Assembly (NCBI GenBank): GCA_903896925.1
Contig: CAITZM010000162.1
Span: 1 to 49,895 of the forward strand
Direction: 5' to 3'
DNA from: an uncultured Lentisphaerota bacterium
Lineage (GTDB): Bacteria > Verrucomicrobiota > Kiritimatiellia > CAIQIC01
DNA length: 49,895 nucleotides
A model generated the notes under the pieces. The model was not told the origin of the DNA, made no database searches, and worked only from the letters and a program-made list of their open reading frames with translations. Every line of letters begins with the position of its first letter. Position 1 is the first letter of the stretch. Position numbers and translations under genes: made by a program. Below are positions 15,477 to 22,878 of this stretch, in pieces.

Positions 15477-16181
15477 TCATTCGGTGAGCTTGTGCCCGGC
15501 GTGGCTGATCTGCTGGCGGACGCCGGCGGTCCACTGGGCGATGTTGTCCTGCGCGATGTGCAACACGGTCTGGTTGGGGAGGAAATAAAACTCCGCGGCG
15601 AGCGTCAACAGGACGGCCACATAGAAGCCGCGCAGATAGAAGTGGTCGAGCCGGTTGAGCGCGTAATAAATGCTGTAGGGCGGTATCAGCAGGTTGAGCA
15701 CGCCCTGCACCCAGCTTTCCTGGAAGGCGGGGATGAGGACGGCGAGCCACGCGCCGCCGGTGAGCCACCAGCGTGTCGCCTTGTACACGCCCATGATCCG
15801 GGCATCGCCCTGGCCCTGCCATTGCCAGTAGAGCAGCCCGCCGAGCAACGTGAGGAAGAACAGCCAGGAGAAGATGTAATTCAACCACATCTTGAACTCG
15901 CTGTAGTTCTGGCCGCGCTTGCGGCGTGCCGCCACCGTCTGGACGGCCGGGTCGAAGGCGGGCGCCGGCGCCTCAACATGACCCGCGGTGACCAGCGAGT
16001 CGCGCCCGAGCATCGAGGCGAGCTGCGGTTTTTCCTGGGGCACGCTCAGCGGGCTGGCGGCGCGCGGGCCGTTCTTGTCCAGCGGCAGGCCGCAGCCCGG
16101 GCAGGGGCTGGTCGCCTCCACGTATTCGGAGACGGTGACCTGCTTGCCGCAACCGGAACAGATGAGCGTGATGTCGGCCAT
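15477..16181 (-). CDS. Zinc-ribbon membrane protein of unknown function
   Basis: A 234-aa protein with an N-terminal treble-cysteine zinc ribbon (ICSGCGKQVTVSEY then CPGCGLPLD, residues about 8-35), a Pro/Ala-rich linker, and three to four membrane segments: LNYIFSWLFFLTLLGGLLYW, WWLTGGAWLAVLIPAF, GVLNLLIPPYSIYYAL and FYVAVLLTLAAEFYFL. The ribbon should face the cytoplasm. It is the last gene of the hsp20-lon-LolA-like operon, starting 13 bp after the LolA-like stop. Zinc-ribbon plus membrane-anchor proteins are common in PVC bacteria and generally unassigned. Context suggests an envelope or stress role, nothing more. Confidence 0.82.
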   Translation of the reverse strand: MADITLICSGCGKQVTVSEYVEATSPCPGCGLPLDKNGPRAASPLSVPQEKPQLASMLGRDSLVTAGHVEAPAPAFDPAVQTVAARRKRGQNYSEFKMWLNYIFSWLFFLTLLGGLLYWQWQGQGDARIMGVYKATRWWLTGGAWLAVLIPAFQESWVQGVLNLLIPPYSIYYALNRLDHFYLRGFYVAVLLTLAAEFYFLPNQTVLHIAQDNIAQWTAGVRQQISHAGHKLTE

Positions 16182-16194
16182 GACGCGGCTCCTC

Positions 16195-17148
16195 TCAGCG
16201 ACGCACGGGCGCGGAAGGCGGCAGGTTTTCGAGCGGTTCGGCCGCGGGCGGCGGTTCGGCGGCGCCGGTCAGGAGCTCGCCGTTGCGCCGCACTTCCTGC
16301 ACGCGCAGCAGCGTGCGGTGGCGGCTGGGATAGGCCTGCACCTCGAGGTCCTCGATCATCCAGAGGTCCTTGACCTTCTTGAAGCTCTTGATGCGCAGCA
16401 TGCGCAGCCGCTGCTGCCGGGCGTCGAAGGCCTCGGCCTGCAGCAGGACGTGCACCTTGGCCTCGATCCAGAGGCGGACCGTGCTGCACAACGCCGAGAC
16501 GTCGCGCGGGACGGGCAGGTCCACCACGTAGCATTGGCGGCCCTTGACGTGCTCGGTGCCGATCGTGCGGCCATTCGGCCACCAGAGATAGCTCAGGCTC
16601 AGGTCCAGCCAGTTGATGTCCAGGCCCGCGAGCGGGGAATCCAGCTGGGTCAGTACCGCGGGTGCGAGCTGCGGGCCTTGAAAAGCCTGGTAGGCGATGG
16701 CGCCGCCGGCCGCACGCTCGACGGTCAGGCGCGCCAGATTCCCTCCAAACGCGTCGCGGATCGTATAGCCGGCGTTGATCGCGCCCGCCTTCCAGTCCAG
16801 GCGCATTTCGGCCAGGCGCAGCTTGTCCACATAGTCCAGGTCGTCGCGCCCCTCGACGCGCGCCTGGACGGTCAGCGGCTCGCTGGGCAGCCCGGCGACG
16901 ACCTGCCGCAGCAGTTCCGTCGCGTCCGGCAGGGAATCGAGCGCCGCGGCGGGCGGCTCCGCCACGGCGAGGGTGGCTGGCGCGTTGCTGACGGCGGGCT
17001 CCGCCACGGCCACCAGACTCGCGCCGAGCAGCGCGGCGGACAGTTTTCCAAGCCTTGGAAACCGGAAGAGCGGTTTTTCCCAGGCCTTGGAAAAACTCGC
17101 CGGCAAACTTTTCTGGCCTGGGAAAACGGGACGCGGGCTGCAGTTCAT
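16195..17148 (-). CDS. LolA-like (outer-membrane lipoprotein-sorting fold) exported protein
   Basis: A 317-aa exported protein. A long N-terminal extension precedes the hydrophobic signal core LGKLSAALLGASLVAVA. The mature part follows the LolA-like half-barrel pattern: LTVQARVEGRDDLDYVDKLRLAEMRLDW, GLDINWLDLSLSYLWWPNG, KGRQCYVVDLPVP, VRLWIEAKVHVLLQAEAFDARQQRLRMLRI, LWMIEDLEVQAY and RTLLRVQEVRRN. A Pro-rich tail ends the protein. Proteins of this fold bind lipids or lipoprotein acyl chains. Its ATG overlaps the lon stop (ATGA). The first roughly 35 codons run through three TTTTCC/GGAAAA palindromes (17044-17126), and I find no later ATG, GTG or TTG before the signal core, so the repeats appear to be translated. 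Confidence 0.78.
   Translation of the reverse strand: MNCSPRPVFPGQKSLPASFSKAWEKPLFRFPRLGKLSAALLGASLVAVAEPAVSNAPATLAVAEPPAAALDSLPDATELLRQVVAGLPSEPLTVQARVEGRDDLDYVDKLRLAEMRLDWKAGAINAGYTIRDAFGGNLARLTVERAAGGAIAYQAFQGPQLAPAVLTQLDSPLAGLDINWLDLSLSYLWWPNGRTIGTEHVKGRQCYVVDLPVPRDVSALCSTVRLWIEAKVHVLLQAEAFDARQQRLRMLRIKSFKKVKDLWMIEDLEVQAYPSRHRTLLRVQEVRRNGELLTGAAEPPPAAEPLENLPPSAPVRR
17044..17126. repeat. Three TTTTCC...GGAAAA palindromes inside a coding region
   Basis: TTTTCCAAGCCTTGGAAA at 17044-17061, a 22-bp copy TTTTTCCCAGGCC/TTGGAAAAA at 17074-17095, and TTTTCTGGCCTGGGAAAA at 17109-17126 are near-perfect self-complementary elements of one family. All three lie in the 5' coding part of the LolA-like gene, just after lon, and could fold singly or with each other in the polycistronic mRNA. 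Confidence 0.8.
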
Positions 17149-19592
17149 TTCTTCGGGGCTTTCGTTTTTTTCGCCGGCTCGAGCGCGGCCAGCACGGCGG
17201 CATCCATCTTGGTCACAAAGGTGAACTTCATCACTCGGCGGACCTCGGGCGGGATGTCGCGCAGGTTGCGGCGGTTGCTGACCGGCAACAGGACGCGGGT
17301 GATGCCGGCGCGGTTGGCCGCGAGCACCTTCTCCTTGATCCCGCCGACCGGCAGCACTTTCCCGCGCAGGGTGATCTCGCCGGTCATCGCCAGGTTGTTG
17401 AGCACCGGCCGCTGCGTCAGCAGGGAGATCAGCGCGGTCAGCAGCGCGAGGCCGGCCGAGGGGCCGTCCTTCGGCGTAGCGCCGGCGGGCACGTGGATGT
17501 GGAAATCGGAATTCTTCGTCACGTCGGCGTGCAGGCCGAAGGCCGTGGAGTGGGCGCGGACGTAGGAGAGCGCGGCCTGCGCGGATTCCTTCATCACCTC
17601 GCCGAGCGAGCCGGTGAGAATCAGACCGCCCTTGCCGGGCATGCGCGAGGCCTCGATGAAGAGGATGTCACCGCCCGCGGCGGTCCACGCGAGGCCGGTG
17701 GCGACGCCGGGCGCGGCGGCGCGCTCCGCGATTTCCAGCTCGTATTTTTTCGGGCCGAGCAGGTGGGGCAGGTCGGCGGCGGCCAGGCGGACGCGCTGCT
17801 GGCGGCCCTCGGCGATCTTGCGGGCGGCCTTGCGGCAGAGCGACGCGATCTCCAGGTCGAGCGCGCGCACGCCGGCCTCGCGCGTGTAGTCGCCGATGAC
17901 GCGGTCGAGGACGCCCGGGCCGAGCGTCAGCTGGCGCGGCTTCAGGCCGTGCGCGGCGACCTGGCGCGGCACCAGGTATTTTTCCGCGATGTTCCGCTTC
18001 TCCAGCTGCGTGTACCCGGAGAGCTCGAGGATCTCCATGCGGTCGCGCAGCGCGGGCTGGATGGTGTCGAGCACGTTGCCGGTGGTGATGAAGAGCACGC
18101 GCGAAAGGTCGAACGGCTGGTTGAGATAGAGGTCGGTGAAGCTGCCGTTCTGCTCGGGGTCGAGCACTTCGAGCAGCGCCGAGGAGGGGTCGCCGCGGAA
18201 GTCCTGGCCGACCTTGTCGATCTCGTCGAGCATGAAGACGGGGTTGCGCGTGCCGGCCTTGCGCAGGCTCTGGATGATGCGTCCGGGCATCGCGCCGATG
18301 TAGGTGCGGCGGTGGCCGCGGATCTCCGCCTCGTCGTGCATGCCGCCTAGCGACATGCGGACGAACTTGCGGCCGAGAGCGCGCGCGATGCTCTGGCCGA
18401 GCGAGGTCTTGCCGACGCCCGGCGGGCCGACGAAGCACAGGATCGGCCCCTTCATGTCGCGCTTGAGCTTGAGCACGCTCAGGTATTCCAGGATGCGCTC
18501 CTTGATCGGCTTGAGGTCGTAGTGGTCGGTGTTGAGGATGCGGCGCGCGGCGGCGATGTCGAGCTTGTCCTCGGTGGTCACCGCCCATGGCAGCTCCGTC
18601 AGCCAGTCGAGGTAGGTGCGCGCGACGGTGTATTCCGGCGACGCCGACGGGATCGCGAGCAGGCGGTCGCGCTCCTTCTTCGCGGCGGCCTCGACCTCCG
18701 GCGGCATCTTGGCGCGTGCGATCTTCTCGTCGAGATCCTTGAGCTCGCTCTGCTGCTGGTCCTGCTCGCCGAGTTCCTTTTTGATGGTCTTCATCTGCTC
18801 GCGCAGGAAGAACTCGCGCTGGTTCTTGGCGACCGTCTCGTTGACCTTCTGCTGGATCTCGGTACCGAGCCGCAGGATGGCCAGTTCGCGGTTGAGCAGC
18901 GGCGTGAGGCGGTTGAGGCGGCCGCGCGGTTTGACCTCCTCAAGCAACGCCTGGCGCTCCTCGATGGGCATGTTCAGGTGCGCGGCGATCGCATCGGCCA
19001 GCTTGCCCGGCTCGTCGAGGTTGAAGATCGCGATCTTCAGTTCCTCCGGCAGGGTGGGGGACAGCGTGATGATCTCCTGGAAGCGCAGGGAGCTGTTGCG
19101 CATCAGCGCCTCGGTCTCGACGCCCGGTTCGGGCTCGTCGGGCAGCAGGGCGTACTTGGCCTGCAGGTATTTCGCGGGCGGCTCGAACGCCGTCAAGCGC
19201 ACGCGGGCGACGCCTTGGGCGAGGATGCGGATGGTCTCGTCCGGGAATTTGAGCATCTTCAGGACGCGCGCCTGGCAGCCGACCTCATAGAGGTCGGCGG
19301 CACCCACCTCATCGTCCTTTTTCTTCCCGTCGCGCTGCAGCACGGCGAGGAACATCCGGTCGCCGGCCACGACATCGTCCACCAGCTTCGTCGAGCGCTG
19401 GGTCTGGATGATCAGCGGCATGACCATGCCGGGGAAGAGCACGACATCGCTGAGCGGCAGGACCGGCAGGATGGCCGCGCCTTTTTTCGCCGGCAGGGGG
19501 CCGGTGCCGGGCGGCAGTTCGGGCAGCTCCATGCCGATGGGCTCGCCGGGCAGCAACATCAGCGGCAACGTCGTTGGAAAGAAATCGCTCAT
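17145..19592 (-). CDS. lon: ATP-dependent protease Lon (LonA)
   Basis: Cytosolic homohexameric AAA+ serine protease that degrades damaged and regulatory proteins. 815 aa, full length. Order: LON substrate-binding domain (ILPVLPLSDVVLFPGMVMPL to about residue 230), coiled coil (REFFLREQMKTIKKELGE), AAA+ domain with Walker A FVGPPGVGKTSLG and Walker B PVFMLDEIDKV, RGHRRTYIGAMPGRI, then the protease domain with the Ser-Lys dyad (GATPKDGPSAGLAL and GGIKEKVLAANRAG). The N-terminal 35 residues before the LON domain are Pro-rich and not conserved. Its start overlaps the hsp20 stop by 4 bp and its stop overlaps the LolA-like start by 4 bp, so the chaperone and the protease are made together. Confidence 0.97.
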   Translation of the reverse strand: MSDFFPTTLPLMLLPGEPIGMELPELPPGTGPLPAKKGAAILPVLPLSDVVLFPGMVMPLIIQTQRSTKLVDDVVAGDRMFLAVLQRDGKKKDDEVGAADLYEVGCQARVLKMLKFPDETIRILAQGVARVRLTAFEPPAKYLQAKYALLPDEPEPGVETEALMRNSSLRFQEIITLSPTLPEELKIAIFNLDEPGKLADAIAAHLNMPIEERQALLEEVKPRGRLNRLTPLLNRELAILRLGTEIQQKVNETVAKNQREFFLREQMKTIKKELGEQDQQQSELKDLDEKIARAKMPPEVEAAAKKERDRLLAIPSASPEYTVARTYLDWLTELPWAVTTEDKLDIAAARRILNTDHYDLKPIKERILEYLSVLKLKRDMKGPILCFVGPPGVGKTSLGQSIARALGRKFVRMSLGGMHDEAEIRGHRRTYIGAMPGRIIQSLRKAGTRNPVFMLDEIDKVGQDFRGDPSSALLEVLDPEQNGSFTDLYLNQPFDLSRVLFITTGNVLDTIQPALRDRMEILELSGYTQLEKRNIAEKYLVPRQVAAHGLKPRQLTLGPGVLDRVIGDYTREAGVRALDLEIASLCRKAARKIAEGRQQRVRLAAADLPHLLGPKKYELEIAERAAAPGVATGLAWTAAGGDILFIEASRMPGKGGLILTGSLGEVMKESAQAALSYVRAHSTAFGLHADVTKNSDFHIHVPAGATPKDGPSAGLALLTALISLLTQRPVLNNLAMTGEITLRGKVLPVGGIKEKVLAANRAGITRVLLPVSNRRNLRDIPPEVRRVMKFTFVTKMDAAVLAALEPAKKTKAPKK

Positions 19593-20011
19593 CCGTTCAT
19601 CACCACCATCACCTTTTTATCCGACATCGGCCGGCGCGAGCGGGGCAGGATAATTTCCAGCACGCCCTCGGCCAGGGCGGCCGTCGCGCGGCGTCCGGCC
19701 ACGCTGTCCGGCAGCGGCACGACGCGGCGGAACGGCCCGTATTCCATTTCCAGCTGCCGGAAGCGGGCGCCGGCGCAGACCGGCGGCCGCCGGAGCCCTT
19801 CAACGACCAGCGCCCGGCCTTCGAGCCGGACGCATACATCCGCGCGCGCCACCCCGGCCAGTTCCATCCGCACCACAAAGCCATGTGCATCTTCCACCAC
19901 GTCGGTCGGCGGCAGCCAGCCGGCGGGCTCGTTGGGCGCCTGCAGTGCGGCCGACAGGCCCGCCAGCTTGCGGTGCAGCGCGCTCCATTGCGTTAGGACA
20001 TTCGTGGTCAT
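19589..20011 (-). CDS. Small heat-shock protein, Hsp20/alpha-crystallin family
   Basis: ATP-independent holdase chaperone of 140 aa. The alpha-crystallin domain runs from about residue 30: PPTDVVEDAHGFVVRMELAG, VARADVCVRLEGRALVVEG, FRQLEMEYGPFRRVVPLPDSV, ATAALAEGVLEIILPR, with the C-terminal I-x-I-like anchor region near the end. The ATG at 20011 matches the family start; in-frame ATGs further up (20059) lack resemblance. First gene of a four-gene unit (hsp20, lon, LolA-like, zinc ribbon) with 4-bp overlaps at the first two junctions. The upstream 276-bp gap is shared with the divergent RNA-binding protein gene and holds both promoters; I do not see a CIRCE element. Confidence 0.9.
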   Translation of the reverse strand: MTTNVLTQWSALHRKLAGLSAALQAPNEPAGWLPPTDVVEDAHGFVVRMELAGVARADVCVRLEGRALVVEGLRRPPVCAGARFRQLEMEYGPFRRVVPLPDSVAGRRATAALAEGVLEIILPRSRRPMSDKKVMVVMNG

Positions 20012-20126
20012 GGCACGGTGTTTCGCACCCTTCATACTCCAAACCGGCCGCCCGTACAAGCACCGACCGGCGCCCCGGCGCCCGCTTTATCGCGTTACAG
20101 GAAAATGCATTTGGCTGAAAAAAAAT

Positions 20127-20156
20127 GTTGCCAAGCAACGGGTTTGTGGCATATTC
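20127..20156 (+). promoter_or_regulatory. Candidate promoter with dyad operator upstream of RNA-binding protein gene
   Basis: TTGCCA (20128-20133) and CATATT (20150-20155) are 16 bp apart, a fair sigma-70 match. The -35 box lies inside the dyad GTTGC-CAA-GCAAC (20127-20139), which could be an operator. Transcription from about 20162 would give a leader near 125 nt, the length class seen for cold-shock messages. Confidence 0.4.
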
Positions 20157-20287
20157 GCGTCGCCGCAGTAAGAAGAGAGCGCAGTTGGTTGAGTTGATTG
20201 TCGATGGCCTTAGTGCTGGTGACGATCGGATCTGAATGAGTCAGAGCGACCACTGGGTGTTCCTACCGCAGCAAGAAGGAAAGAAAA

Positions 20288-20668
20288 ATGGGTACGAAAC
20301 TATACGTCGGCAATCTGTCGTTCAACACGATGGATGGCGACCTCAAGGCGTTGTTCCAGCAGGCCGGTAATGTGGTCAGCTGCGACATCATCTTGGACAA
20401 ATTCACAGGCAAATCCCGTGGCTTCGGGTTTGTGGAAATGTCCTCGCAGGACGAAGCTAACAAGGCGATTGCCGATTTCAACGGCAAGGAGCTTGATGGC
20501 CGCGCTCTGACAGTCAATGAGGCCAAGCCTCGCGAAGAACGCCCCCGCGGCGGCGGCTTCGGCGGTGGCGGCGGCGGCGGTGGTGGCTACGGCGGCGGTG
20601 GCGGCGGCGGTCGGCGCGACTTCGGTGGCGGCGGCGGCGGCGGCGGCGGTCGTGGTGGCCGGCGCTAA
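20288..20668 (+). CDS. Glycine-rich RNA-binding protein (single RRM)
   Basis: A 126-aa RNA-binding protein with one RRM: RNP2 is LYVGNL (residues 5-10) and RNP1 is RGFGFVEM (residues 44-51), with the expected beta-alpha-beta spacing and the closing strand LDGRALTVNEAKPR. After residue 85 the protein is almost pure glycine with Arg, Tyr and Phe spacers, like plant GRPs and cyanobacterial Rbp proteins. AAGGA is 7 nt before the ATG. Family members act in cold adaptation and mRNA handling. A strong terminator follows. The glycine tail is encoded by GGCGGC runs, which are prone to length change. Confidence 0.94.
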   Translation: MGTKLYVGNLSFNTMDGDLKALFQQAGNVVSCDIILDKFTGKSRGFGFVEMSSQDEANKAIADFNGKELDGRALTVNEAKPREERPRGGGFGGGGGGGGGYGGGGGGGRRDFGGGGGGGGGRGGRR

Positions 20669-20690
20669 AACCGGTTGTCACAAGTGAAGA

Positions 20691-20721
20691 AAGGCGTCCC
20701 TGCAAGGGGGCGCCTTTTTTT
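20691..20721 (+). terminator. Intrinsic terminator after the RNA-binding protein gene
   Basis: AAGGCGTCCC (20691-20700) pairs with GGG..CGCCTT (20706-20716) across a short TGCAA loop with a small bulge, followed by a run of seven T to 20721. It ends 53 bp after the stop codon, as expected of a rho-independent terminator. Confidence 0.85.
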
Positions 20722-20775
20722 GTGTTTCTTGGAGGTATGCAGCCAGCCGCCAGGTTCCTGAACGGTGTGCCGCAG

Positions 20776-20802
20776 GTCCCATAGGTCCCCTAAGTCCCTT
20801 GC
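20776..20802 (+). repeat. Three tandem 9-mers of the GTCCC type
   Basis: GTCCCATAG, GTCCCCTAA and GTCCCTTGC lie in exact tandem between the RNA-binding protein terminator and the MATE stop codon. A four-copy array of the same kind is at 39173-39208. Confidence 0.7.
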
Positions 20803-20822
20803 CTTGCGGGCGACGTTACGGT

Positions 20823-22232
20823 TCAGTGGTCCGTGAGGCGCGGCTCGGCCCGCCCGAGCAGGTCGATGTTCTGCCAGCGGCCGGAGCGGAAGCGCCAGAA
20901 GAAACCCGCCACCAGGATGAAGACATAGATGACCAGCCAGGTCCACGCGGCGCGCATCCCGCCACCCAGCACCAGGATCAGCAGGGCCTCGCCGCCGAGC
21001 CAGATGAACACCATGACGACCAGCGAGTAGAGCATCACGAAGCGCGTGTCGCCCGCGCCGCGCAAGGCCCCGGCGAGAATCACGTTGGCCGTATCGGCGA
21101 GGCCCCAGACGGCCATCATCACCAGCATCCAGCGGCCGAGCGGCAGAATCGCCTCGAGTTGTACCGCGCCGCCGGCCTGGCCCGTGAAGAGCGCAAAGTA
21201 ACCGCGTGGAAACAGCAGGAACGTCAGCCCGATGACGAGCATATAGCACCAGCCCACCTTCAGCGCCGTCCAGCCGGCGCGCGCGGCCACCGCGCTCTGG
21301 CCGCGGCCCTGGTATTGCCCGACCAGGATCGAAGCCGCTATCCCGATGCCCACCAGCGGCATGAAGGCGAGGTTGTTGATGCTGAAGGCGATGTTGCTCG
21401 CGGCCAGTTCCATGGCGCCGAGCCGTGCGGTCAGCAGCAGGAAGAGCGCGAACGAGCCGACGTCGAGCAGCAGATGCGTCGCCGCCGGCACGCCGAAGCG
21501 CAGCAGGCGGAGCATCAGAATCCGGTCCGGACGGAAGGTGCCGAGCGTGTCATAGGTGCGGCGCAGGCGGGGGCCAAAGTAGACTGCCAGCAGCAACAGC
21601 GGCGTGAGCAGGCTGGACAGCACCGTGGCCCAGCCGGCGCCGGCGATGCCCATGCTCGGAAACCCCCAGTGGCCGAAGATCAGCAGCCAGTCGAGGAAGA
21701 TGTTGAAGAGGTTGCCGATGACGACCGCGATCATGTTCGTGCGCGTGTCGCCGCGGCCCGTGAAGAAGCCGCTGATCGCCGAGCCCAGCGTGACGGCCAC
21801 GCTGCCGAGCATCAGGATGCGGTAGAAGATCAGCTCTTCGCGCAGCACGGCGGGCGCATGGCCGCAATGGCCCAGGATCCATTCGCCAACGGGCGTCAGC
21901 GCCAGCATCAGCGGCCAGGCACACAGGGCGAAGTAAAGGCCCTGCGCCGTGGCGCGTGCGGCACCCCGCGGATCGCCGGCGCCATGGAATTGTGCAACGA
22001 ACGTGTTCACGTAGCCGGCGACGCCGCTGAACAGGCAGATCAACGTGAACGCCAGCAGCCCCGCCGGCAGCGCGGCCTGAATCGCCTCGGCGCTGTAATG
22101 CGTCAGGAAAATGCGATCCACGAACTGCATCACCGTGAACGAGCCGGTGCTGATCACCAGCGGCAGCGCGATGCGCAGCATCTCGCGATAACCGCCGGGC
22201 TCATCCACAGGTTGGAGACGGGGTGCACTCAT
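20823..22232 (-). CDS. MATE family multidrug efflux transporter (NorM-like)
   Basis: A 469-aa inner-membrane antiporter with twelve hydrophobic segments in two related halves. MatE signatures: MLRIALPLVISTGSFTVMQFVDRIFLTHYS in two parts at the N terminus, GYVNTFVAQFHGAGD, ISGFFTGRGDTRTNMIAVVIGNLFNI in halves, then the second repeat LLRFGVPAATHLLLDVGSF, ASILVGQYQGRGQ and ILAGALRGAGDTRFVMLYS. Exports cationic drugs or metabolites using Na+ or H+. No regulator is adjacent. Its start codon lies 5 bp from a strong inverted repeat (22237-22277) and it has no Shine-Dalgarno, so this hairpin could affect its translation. Confidence 0.93.
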   Translation of the reverse strand: MSAPRLQPVDEPGGYREMLRIALPLVISTGSFTVMQFVDRIFLTHYSAEAIQAALPAGLLAFTLICLFSGVAGYVNTFVAQFHGAGDPRGAARATAQGLYFALCAWPLMLALTPVGEWILGHCGHAPAVLREELIFYRILMLGSVAVTLGSAISGFFTGRGDTRTNMIAVVIGNLFNIFLDWLLIFGHWGFPSMGIAGAGWATVLSSLLTPLLLLAVYFGPRLRRTYDTLGTFRPDRILMLRLLRFGVPAATHLLLDVGSFALFLLLTARLGAMELAASNIAFSINNLAFMPLVGIGIAASILVGQYQGRGQSAVAARAGWTALKVGWCYMLVIGLTFLLFPRGYFALFTGQAGGAVQLEAILPLGRWMLVMMAVWGLADTANVILAGALRGAGDTRFVMLYSLVVMVFIWLGGEALLILVLGGGMRAAWTWLVIYVFILVAGFFWRFRSGRWQNIDLLGRAEPRLTDH

Positions 22233-22236
22233 GGGG

Positions 22237-22277
22237 CCAAGGCCGGGAAATCACACGGCCAATTTCCCAGGCCTTGG
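22237..22277. repeat. Paired TTTCCC-GGCC-TTGG elements forming a strong hairpin
   Basis: CCAAGGCCGGGAAA (22237-22250) is the near-perfect reverse complement of TTTCCCAGGCCTTGG (22263-22277), with a 12-nt loop. It belongs to the palindrome family at 17044-17126. It sits downstream of the DUF2934 gene and immediately before the MATE start on the same strand, so it may terminate the former or hinder translation of the latter. Confidence 0.75.
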
Positions 22278-22321
22278 ATGGGGACGCCAGCGCGGCTGAC
22301 GCTAGACCGTGCGTGCACGGG

Positions 22322-22747
22322 TTACTTGCGGCCGAGCTTGACGTCCACGTCGTTTTCGGCCTGCAGCCAGTACTTCTGCGCATCGCCTTGGAAGCCGTTT
22401 TTCTCGGCCAGCACGTAGGCGGCCACTTCAATCATCTTGCTGCGTTCAGCCGCGCTGACCTGCTTGACGGCGGGCGCGGCGGCCTTGGCCACCGGAACCG
22501 CCAACACGGTTTGTTTGACCGCAGGAGCGACAGGGGCCACGGGCGCTTTTACGGCAGGAGCCGCCGGGACTACCGGCGCCTTCGCGACGGGTGCCGCAGG
22601 CGTCTTCGCGACGGTCGGTGCCGGCGTCTTCACGACGGGTGCCGGAGCGGCGACGGTCTTGCCGGGTTTCCAGGCGGTGGCGGGAGCCGCAGCCTTGACC
22701 GTTTTCTTCGCGGTAGCAGTCGAAGTTTTTTTCGTTTTAGCAGCCAT
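22322..22747 (-). CDS. Ala/Pro/Lys-rich protein with C-terminal DUF2934
   Basis: A 141-aa basic protein. Residues 1-100 are a low-complexity tail with KTKK, AKKTVKAAAPA and repeated AP-V-AK/AVKAPVAPVAP units resembling histone H1 or Hc1 tails; residues about 105-138 are a compact module, IEVAAYVLAEKNGFQGDA followed by QKYWLQAENDVD, which fits DUF2934, a short helical domain of unknown role. AGGAAG stands 6 nt before the ATG at 22747, which fixes this start rather than the ATG at 22861. Monocistronic or with MATE downstream. A nucleoid-associated or DNA-binding role is suggested by the basic repetitive tail but not shown. Confidence 0.85.
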   Translation of the reverse strand: MAAKTKKTSTATAKKTVKAAAPATAWKPGKTVAAPAPVVKTPAPTVAKTPAAPVAKAPVVPAAPAVKAPVAPVAPAVKQTVLAVPVAKAAAPAVKQVSAAERSKMIEVAAYVLAEKNGFQGDAQKYWLQAENDVDVKLGRK

Positions 22748-22878
22748 GATGAACTTCCTTTCGAACGTTGATTTCCTCATCCTGCGCGGGCACTCGTGTT
22801 CCTTTTTACTGGCTCGCGTCGGCGGCGTATGATAATCCTCGTCGGCCGAAAGTAAAGCCAAAGGTAGGTTAGCTATTT

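Noticed and set aside
20545..20665. GGC/GGT run as an assembly artefact or frameshift
   Set aside because: The run stays in frame, is interrupted by Tyr, Arg and Phe codons and ends in a normal stop before a terminator; glycine-rich tails are typical of this protein family.
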